A stretch of DNA of 19,022 bases from Chloroflexota bacterium. Its GTDB lineage: Bacteria > Chloroflexota > UBA6077 > JACQUR01. Under the pieces are notes generated by a model. It was not told the DNA's origin. It saw only the letters and a program-made list of their open reading frames with translations, and ran no database searches. The stretch is taken from positions 1 to 19,022 of the forward strand of contig JACQUR010000011.1 of NCBI GenBank assembly GCA_016210245.1, read 5' to 3'. A program made the position numbers and the translations under genes. This document shows positions 14,757 through 19,022 of the stretch, piece after piece; within the stretch, counting starts at the first letter, position 1; every line of letters begins with the position of its first letter.

Positions 14757-15080
14757 ATGGGAGCTCAGGCGGCTCACGACGAACGTGCAGCGGACGGGGG
14801 CAATGTTCAGAGCCGGACGGTAAGTTCAAAGGGGCAGCTTACCATCTCTGCCGAGGCTCGCCGGAAGCTCTCGATTGCCGAAGGCGACCACCTGCTGGAA
14901 GTGGTGGTTGGAGGATTCCTCATTTATGTGCCGGAGCAGGTCTATCTGACCAGGCTCCTGGATGCCTTCCAGGAGAGTCTGCAACGGGCTGATCTCACCG
15001 CGGAAGCTCTGTTGAACGATATGGAGGCACACAAGGAAGAAACCTTCCAGGAGCTCTATCCGAATCTCGCCGGAGAGTAA
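14757..15080 (+). CDS. AbrB/SpoVT-family antitoxin
   Basis: A 107-residue protein with a swapped-hairpin DNA-binding domain at about 20-62 (RTVSSKGQLTISAEARRKLSIAEGDHLLEVVVGGFLIYVP). The tail is helical and acidic (DAFQESLQRADLTAEALLNDMEAHKEETFQELYP) and in such antitoxins contacts the toxin. AAGGAGG lies 10 nt before the ATG. The TAA is directly followed by the ATG of the PIN gene with no gap, so the two are cotranscribed. By family logic it neutralises the PIN nuclease and represses its own promoter. GC content of the pair looks lower than that of its neighbours, which fits horizontal acquisition (inference). Confidence 0.88.
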   Translation: MGAQAAHDERAADGGNVQSRTVSSKGQLTISAEARRKLSIAEGDHLLEVVVGGFLIYVPEQVYLTRLLDAFQESLQRADLTAEALLNDMEAHKEETFQELYPNLAGE

Positions 15081-15542
15081 ATGGCGAGGGTCTTCCTGGA
15101 CTCGGGTGTCTTCATGCAAGGGATTTCCGCGAGCTGGGGAGCGGCAAAGGCTGTCCTCATTCTGGGTGCGAGTGGCGTATTCTCGGTTGAGACTTCGGAA
15201 GTGGTCGTCTTTGAGGTCAAGGCTGCTCTGGCTCGGAGTGGCATCGCGACCGGCCCGGGCAGCGAGTTTGCTCGCCTGATCCAAGAGCTCAAGCTCGTGG
15301 TGCATCCACGCCCATCGGAAGATGCCGTCCGAGAGGGAATGGAGCTGTACTTGCCAGTGGTTCGCCACAAAGCTGACATCCCGGTCGTTGTCGCCGCGGT
15401 GTCGGCAAGCCCGGATTGGCTCGTGTCCTCCAACACCAGACACTTCAACGCCAGGGTCGCCCTGAAGACAGGACTGCGGATAGTCTCTCCTCCCCAGCTC
15501 TTGCGCTACCTGCAGCTTACGGATGTCGCTCGAAAGCCCTGA
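15081..15542 (+). CDS. PIN-domain ribonuclease toxin (VapC-like)
   Basis: A 153-residue PIN-fold protein, probably an endoribonuclease toxin. The first strand FLDSGVF gives Asp7. The helix VVVFEVKAAL supplies Glu45, and HKADIPVVVAA supplies Asp99. The final strand-turn is LVSSNTRHF, where NTRHF takes the place of the usual T.D...F, as in several PIN subfamilies. With these acids present it could bind metal and be active. It starts immediately after the antitoxin stop. It interrupts the metal-related genes and may be a passenger addiction module. The RNA target cannot be inferred. Confidence 0.85.
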   Translation: MARVFLDSGVFMQGISASWGAAKAVLILGASGVFSVETSEVVVFEVKAALARSGIATGPGSEFARLIQELKLVVHPRPSEDAVREGMELYLPVVRHKADIPVVVAAVSASPDWLVSSNTRHFNARVALKTGLRIVSPPQLLRYLQLTDVARKP

Positions 15543-15631
15543 CGCTGAGCGCTTCCGTGAGCATTGCACGGAATCTACCTGGGGTATTCACGGGTTCTTC
15601 ATAACGAGCCTCTATCCTGAGGGACGAGAGC

Positions 15632-15667
15632 GCGCCAGGGTGCGGCCGTGGGGCCCGCGCCTGGCGC
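15632..15667. other. Stem-loop in the leader of the Met-rich gene
   Basis: GCGCCAGG (15632-15639) and CCTGGCGC (15660-15667) form a perfect 8-bp stem with a GC-rich 20-nt loop. It lies 32 nt before the start codon, between the PIN gene and the Met-rich gene. It may separate the two transcripts or shape the leader. I see no consensus promoter in 15543-15699. Confidence 0.45.
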
Positions 15668-15699
15668 CTCTACTCTCACCAGGATCAGGAGGACGCAAG

Positions 15700-16122
15700 A
15701 TGTTGAGTACTCGCAGGAAGGTGGCGCTCGGCGGGGCGCTCGCCGGTCTCGCGCTGCTGGCGCTCTCGGCCGGGCCCCTCTTCGCCCAGCAGCAGCCAAC
15801 CCCGACGCCCGGAGCGGCGCTGACGCACGAGCAGATGGACCAACTGATGGACACCATGCATGGCCAGGGGACGAGCCAGTCGATGCACCAGGCGATGGGT
15901 CAGGGGGACGAGCAGCGGGGCGAGCAACTGATGCAGCAGTGCCTGGATACGGCGAACGCGACGGGCAGCATGTCCGGCATGATGGGCGGGACGTCCGGTA
16001 TGATGGGTGGGACGTCCGGCACGGGGAGCAGCATGTCCGGCATGATGGGCGGCACATCCGGCATGATGGGGGGTACGTCCGGCATGATGGGCAGCGCGTC
16101 CGGCATGATGGGCAGGCGCTAG
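15700..16122 (+). CDS. Secreted Met-rich repeat protein, putative periplasmic copper binder
   Basis: A 140-residue protein with an N-terminal signal peptide (basic MLSTRRK, hydrophobic 8-25, AGPLFA then QQQ, cleavage probably after residue 29). The middle part (about 41-88) is Met/His/Gln-rich (HEQMDQLMDTMHG, SMHQAMGQGDEQRGEQLMQQC). Residues 90-140 contain six SGMMG units, mostly as the heptapeptide SGMMGGT. Clustered Met thioethers are typical Cu(I)/Ag(I) ligands in periplasmic copper proteins (family knowledge), so a metal sponge or shuttle is the best guess. AGGAGG is 7 nt before the ATG. It precedes a two-component system whose sensor is also Met-rich. I do not recognise a named family. 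Confidence 0.8.
   Translation: MLSTRRKVALGGALAGLALLALSAGPLFAQQQPTPTPGAALTHEQMDQLMDTMHGQGTSQSMHQAMGQGDEQRGEQLMQQCLDTANATGSMSGMMGGTSGMMGGTSGTGSSMSGMMGGTSGMMGGTSGMMGSASGMMGRR
15973..16116 (+). repeat. 21-bp coding tandem repeat for SGMMGGT
   Basis: Six copies of a TCCGGCATGATGGGC-like core, most in a 21-bp period, encode SGMMG units. Synonymous differences (GGC/GGT, GGCGGG/GGCGGC/GGGGGT) show the copies are not all recent. One interruption (GTGSSM) splits the array 2+4. The copy number could vary between strains without breaking frame. Confidence 0.9.
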
Positions 16123-16158
16123 GGCTGCGTTACCGCTGATCTAGATGACTTCCACACC

Positions 16159-16202
16159 CGCCGCCCTGAAGGGCGGGCCTAGGTCCGCCCTTCAGGGCGG
16201 CG
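16159..16202. repeat. Perfect 18-bp REP-like palindrome
   Basis: The arms at 16159-16176 and 16185-16202 are perfect 18-bp complements around an 8-nt loop that itself contains CCTAGG. It begins 36 nt after the Met-rich gene stop. It could block readthrough as an intrinsic-like hairpin, but there is no T-run. Part of the motif recurs at 16244-16253 (TCAGGGCGGCG-like). Confidence 0.85.
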
Positions 16203-16399
16203 GCCCCCACCAGCCAGGACCGGAAGAATTCGACAACCTCCATCAGGGCGGCGGGTGGACCTGGCAATGGACGAGTCACAGGGCGCTGGGCGCTGGCAGT
16301 CCTGACGCAGGACGGGGAGCGCGCATGCGACCACGGAGTGATCGGCCTCCGTTCCGCTTCGGGGGTTGGACGGAGGTGGCGTAAGTCAGCGCGCTGTGT
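16203..16399. other. Intergenic stretch before the two-component genes
   Basis: No coding region is supported here. Visible structures are a doublet of the heptamer GGGCGCT (16281-16294) and a 7-bp inverted repeat CCTCCGT / ACGGAGG (16346-16352, 16370-16376) that could be a regulator site. No convincing -35/-10 pair was found. Confidence 0.4.
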
Positions 16400-16521
16400 A
16401 TGGGGATACGACGGTCGATGAGTAAGGCCACGACCTCCCTGGTGGCACAGGCGGCTGGTGGCACAGGCGGCTCGCCTGTGCCGCATGCATGGGGATACGA
16501 CGGTCGATGAGTAAGGCCACG
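16400..16521. repeat. 33-bp direct duplication flanking an inserted palindrome
   Basis: Positions 16400-16432 and 16489-16521 are identical over 33 bp and separated by 56 bp. The duplicated segment includes the start of the response regulator (ATG at 16507 and the codons for MSKAT). The upstream copy is thus a false gene start that opens the same way but runs out of the receiver domain. The arrangement looks like a long target duplication around the palindromic insert at 16441-16482. Confidence 0.9.
16441..16482. repeat. Palindromic insert with 16-bp tandem doublet
   Basis: GGTGGCACAGGCGGCT occurs twice in tandem (16441-16456, 16457-16472). The second copy runs into a hairpin with perfect 10-bp arms GGCACAGGCG / CGCCTGTGCC around 3 nt (16460-16482). 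It lies between the two copies of the 33-bp repeat and resembles a small REP/MITE-like element. It encodes no protein. Confidence 0.8.
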
Positions 16522-17208
16522 GTGCTCGTGGTCGATGACGAGCCGAAGCTGGTGGCCGTCGTGCGGGCCTATCTGGAGCGCGACGGCTACCGGGTGGTCG
16601 CTGCTGCCGACGGGCGGGAGGCGTTGGTGCGCTTCCGCCAGGCGCAGCCGGACCTGGTGGTGCTCGACCTCATGCTTCCCGAAGTAGACGGACTCGAGGT
16701 CTGCCGACGCCTGCGGCGGGAGTCGGAGGTCCCGATCATCATGCTCACCGCCAGGGCCGAGGAGGCCGACGAGTTGGTGGGGCTGGAGTTGGGCGCCGAC
16801 GACTACGTCACCAAGCCCTTCAGCCCCCGCACGCTGATGGCGCGCGTCCGCGCCGTCCTGCGGCGAGCCGGCCCTACCAGCCCCGAGGACAAGACCCCGC
16901 GGGTGGTGGGGCTGCTGCAGGTCGACCCCGCCCGCCACGAGGCCTGCTGGGACGGCGTGCCGCTCGCGCTCACGCCGACCGAGTTCCGGCTGCTGGTCGT
17001 GCTGGCGAGCTGGCCAGGGCGCGTGTACGAGCGGCCGTAGCTGATGGAGCGCCTGCAGGGCGAGGCCTACGCCGGCTGCGAGCGCACCGTGGACGCCCAC
17101 GTCAAGAACCTGCGCCGGAAGCTGGCCGCGGCCGGGGGCGAGCTCGCCGCGGCCAGCATCGCGACCGTACCAGGCGTCGGCTACAAGCTGGATGCTCCGC
17201 GTGCGTAG
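16507..17208 (+). pseudogene. OmpR/PhoB-family response regulator interrupted by an amber codon
   Basis: The receiver domain is intact: VLVVDDEP with the acidic pair, DLVVLDLMLPEVDG with the phospho-acceptor Asp, MLTARAEEAD and DDYVTKPFSP. A PhoB-type winged helix follows (LTPTEFRLLVVLASWPGRVYERP). A TAG at 17038-17040 then stops it after 177 residues. The same frame continues without further stops as LMERLQGEAYAGCERTVDAHVKNLRRKL...TVPGVGYKLDAP to TAG 17206-17208, the full family length. Homologues usually have Gln (CAG) or similar at this spot, so one C-to-T change explains it. The recognition helix lies beyond the stop. Start is ATG 16507, or ATG 16489 adding MGIRRS; neither has a strong Shine-Dalgarno. 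The frame overlaps the kinase start by 17 bp. Confidence 0.9.
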
Positions 17209-18400
17209 CCTTTATGTCAAACTCCTGCTCGCCTTCCTGGCCGTGGCGCTGGCGGCAGTCGTGCTGCTGGGGCTGCTCGTCGGCCGCGCCACCAGCACCG
17301 CCTTTGGCGCCTACCTGGTCGGGCGCGAGGGCGGGCATCTCGGTGACATGGGGGGCATGATGGCCGAGATGATGGGGCCGCTGGCCACTCAGGCGATGCT
17401 GGAGCAGGCGCTCGGGCCCGCCGAGCGGGCCTACCTGACCTCGGTGCAGAGCGCCCTGTGGCTGGCCGGCGGCCTCGCCGCGGCGCTGGCCCTCGCCGCC
17501 AGCCTGCTGCTCGCTCGCCAGATCGCCAATCCTGTCCGCGCGCTGACGGCCGCGGCACGGCGGGTTGCCGGGGGCGACTTCAGCGAGCGCGTGCCGGTCC
17601 GCTCGCAGGACGAACTGGGCGAACTGGCAGGCGCCTTCAACGCCATGGCCCAGGCGCTCGGCCGCCAGGAGGCGCTGCGCCGACAGATGGCGGCCGACGT
17701 CGCCCACGAGCTGCGGACCCCGCTCGCCGTGCTCCAGGCCAACCTGGAGGCGCTGCTCGATGGCGTGCGCCCGCTCTCGACCGAGGCCGTGGCGGAGCTC
17801 CACCAGGAGACGCACCTGCTCGCCCGCCTCGTGGCCGACCTGCGCGACCTGTCCCTCGCGGAGGCGGGGCAGCTCCCGTTGGAGCGGAAGCCGACGGACC
17901 TCGCGCGTTTGGCGCGGGCGGCGTGCGCCCGCTTTGCCCTACAGGCTGAGGCCAGGGGCGTGCGGTTGGCGATCGAGGTGGCAGACGATGTGCCGCCCGC
18001 GGAGGTCGATCCGGACCGCATCGCCCAGGTAGTGCATAACCTGCTGGACAACGCCTTGCGGCACGCGCCGGTTGGCGGCGCAGTGGAGGTGCGGGTGGAG
18101 CCCGGCGCGCGGCCGGAAACCGTGCAGGTGGCGATCCGCGACACCGGGTCGGGCATCCCACCCGAGCACCTGTCCAACGTGTTCGAGCGCTTCTACCGCG
18201 TCGACCCGGCTCGCTCGCGCGGGGCGGGTGGGAGCGGGATCGGCCTGGCCGTGGTCAAGCAGCTCGTCGAGGCCCACGGGGGCCAGGTATGGGTGGACAG
18301 CCCGCCCGGCCAGGGTGCCACCTTTCGGGTAGCGCTCCCTGCCGCGGGCGCGGGTACCGGCGCCCAGATGCCAGCTCCTGATGGCGGGAGCGCTCCGTGA
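17192..18400 (+). CDS. Sensor histidine kinase with Met-rich sensor loop
   Basis: A 402-residue membrane kinase, partner of the regulator just upstream. TM1 is at about 9-30 and TM2 at about 88-109, leaving a short extracytoplasmic loop. That loop is Met/His-rich at about 49-69 (GGHLGDMGGMMAEMMG, then QAM). A HAMP linker (about 107-160) leads to the H-box AHELRTPL with His172. The ATPase domain has NLLDNALRHAP, DTGSGIP, FERFYRVD and GSGIGLAVVKQLVEAHGG, all intact. The Met cluster suggests sensing of Cu(I) or Ag(I) (inference), consistent with the secreted Met-rich protein upstream. The C-terminal tail is Gly/Ala/Pro-rich. The start lies inside the end of the regulator frame, which implies coupling that the amber codon would disturb. 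Confidence 0.93.
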   Translation: MLRVRSLYVKLLLAFLAVALAAVVLLGLLVGRATSTAFGAYLVGREGGHLGDMGGMMAEMMGPLATQAMLEQALGPAERAYLTSVQSALWLAGGLAAALALAASLLLARQIANPVRALTAAARRVAGGDFSERVPVRSQDELGELAGAFNAMAQALGRQEALRRQMAADVAHELRTPLAVLQANLEALLDGVRPLSTEAVAELHQETHLLARLVADLRDLSLAEAGQLPLERKPTDLARLARAACARFALQAEARGVRLAIEVADDVPPAEVDPDRIAQVVHNLLDNALRHAPVGGAVEVRVEPGARPETVQVAIRDTGSGIPPEHLSNVFERFYRVDPARSRGAGGSGIGLAVVKQLVEAHGGQVWVDSPPGQGATFRVALPAAGAGTGAQMPAPDGGSAP

Positions 18401-18431
18401 GCATCCCCGGATCAAGGTCCCTCCCTCTACC

Positions 18432-18459
18432 TTGACACGCTGGCTCCGGCGCGTACAAT
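18432..18459 (+). promoter_or_regulatory. Strong sigma-70-type promoter for the DUF433 gene
   Basis: A perfect -35 TTGACA (18432-18437) and -10 TACAAT (18454-18459, five of six) have a 16-bp spacer. The expected start of transcription near 18466 gives a leader of about 29 nt to the GTG at 18495. This is the best two-element promoter in the window. Confidence 0.75.
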
Positions 18460-18494
18460 CATGGCACAGGAGATGCAACAGCGGGAGGTGCGGA

Positions 18495-18794
18495 GTGGTT
18501 AGCTTGGCCCGGCCCACAACTACAACCCCTACACCCATTATCCAGGACCCGGAGATCTGCGGCGGGGAGCCAACGGTCAAGGGCACCCGCGTGCCTGTCC
18601 GCTCGATCGTCATCCAGTGGCGGCTCTACCACGACCTGGAGCGTATTCGCCGAGCCTTCCCCCGTCTGAGCATTCCGGCTATCGAGCACGCGCTCGCCTA
18701 CTACGAGCAGCACCGCGACGAGATCGACCGCGCGATCGAGAGGACTGAGCGGGCCGCCTACGACGCCGACTGTAGCGGCTTTCAGGAGGGTTGA
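18495..18794 (+). CDS. DUF433 / VapB45-like antitoxin
   Basis: A 99-residue protein with the DUF433 signature IIQDPEICGGEPTVKGTRVPVRSIVIQW followed by helices RIRRAFPRLSIPAIEHALAYYEQHRDEIDRAIE. The domain is a winged-helix-like fold usually found as the antitoxin of DUF5615 PIN-like toxins (family knowledge). GTG 18495 has GGGAGG 6 nt upstream. The longer frame from an ATG at 18381 lies inside the kinase gene and upstream of the promoter, so I reject it. The usual downstream toxin ORF is not recognisable in the next 228 nt, so the gene looks orphaned or its partner is degraded. Confidence 0.88.
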   Translation: MVSLARPTTTTPTPIIQDPEICGGEPTVKGTRVPVRSIVIQWRLYHDLERIRRAFPRLSIPAIEHALAYYEQHRDEIDRAIERTERAAYDADCSGFQEG

Positions 18795-18956
18795 GCCCGC
18801 CCGGCGGCTGCAAGCGTTGCTGTCGATGAGTGCCGAGCACGCGCTGACAACCGATCGCTGGAACGGATTGCTGCTGTGAAAATCGCCGACGGCCGGGCTG
18901 CTGTGGACGTAATTTTCATCCCCCGGCGGCGCCCCCGCAGGGGCATGGACATCTGT
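18795..18956. other. Non-coding or decayed stretch after DUF433
   Basis: The expected DUF5615 toxin start block is not seen in any frame. A short open stretch at 18800-18880 ends at TGA after a few dozen codons and resembles nothing I know. No other signal was found. Confidence 0.4.
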
Positions 18957-19022
18957 GAACGGATTCGGGGAACGGATTGAACGGATGGAGCGGACTGGCT
19001 TCCGTTCCATTCCGTTCAATCC
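18957..19022. repeat. GAACGGATT-type tandem/inverted repeat, cut by window end
   Basis: GAACGGAT-like units at about 18957-18996 are followed by complementary TTCCGTTC/ATTCCGTTC units (18999-19022). The two sides can pair imperfectly over about 20 bp. It has the same design as the other heptamer hairpins, with a longer unit. The window ends inside it. Confidence 0.75.

Noticed and set aside
15973..16116. Possible CRISPR-like array
   Set aside because: The repeats are contiguous 21-bp coding units without spacers and encode SGMMGGT.
16145..16384. Short plus-strand ORF after the Met-rich gene
   Set aside because: Its N-terminal third is translated from the 18-bp palindrome, and it has no ribosome-binding site or family resemblance.
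17038..17040. TAG as a recoded sense codon in this organism
   Set aside because: dxr, pyrH, tsf, mltG, the baseplate-like gene and alaS all end in TAG at the expected protein length, so TAG is a normal stop here.

Overview
The window comes from a GC-rich bacterium, most likely a member of the Chloroflexota (inference). The points in favour are the rpsB-tsf-pyrH-frr-uppS-dxr order, a very short EF-Ts, an alaS/baseplate-J-like/ruvX/mltG cluster, and many intergenic palindromes built from degenerate heptamer repeats. No rRNA, tRNA, transposase or CRISPR array was found.

Positions 1-5330 (minus strand) hold a housekeeping operon transcribed right to left from an extended -10 promoter near 5325: rpsB (S2), tsf (EF-Ts), pyrH (UMP kinase), frr (recycling factor), uppS (isoprenyl transferase) and dxr (MEP pathway). 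Its products serve translation, pyrimidine nucleotide supply and isoprenoid/undecaprenyl lipid synthesis. cdsA, often found between uppS and dxr, is absent. Positions 5473-11240 (minus strand) hold a second operon from an almost identical promoter near 11236: alaS, a membrane-anchored baseplate-J-like protein, ruvX and mltG.

Positions 11450-18400 (plus strand) look like a metal-stress island, probably for copper. A MerR/CueR-type operator lies inside a promoter with a 20-bp spacer. It is followed by a small HMA metallochaperone-like ORF and a P1B-type ATPase that carries an unusual YPC motif and a C-terminal extracytoplasmic domain. Next come an AbrB/PIN toxin-antitoxin pair, a secreted Met-rich protein with six SGMMG repeats, and a two-component system. 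The response regulator of that system has an in-frame amber stop before its recognition helix, and the kinase has a Met-rich sensor loop. The Met-rich sensor and Met-rich secreted protein suggest the kinase reads periplasmic copper (inference). The window ends with a DUF433 antitoxin-like gene behind a near-consensus sigma-70 promoter.

The most unusual theme is a set of sequence-unrelated elements that share one architecture: short, mostly 7-bp, tandem repeats, usually with inverted partner arms, placed at gene borders. They form the ends of dxr, abut ruvX, and lie exactly where the HMA ORF and the ATPase ORF change frame. One extra 7-bp unit there would fuse the two into a single protein of about 1044 residues.
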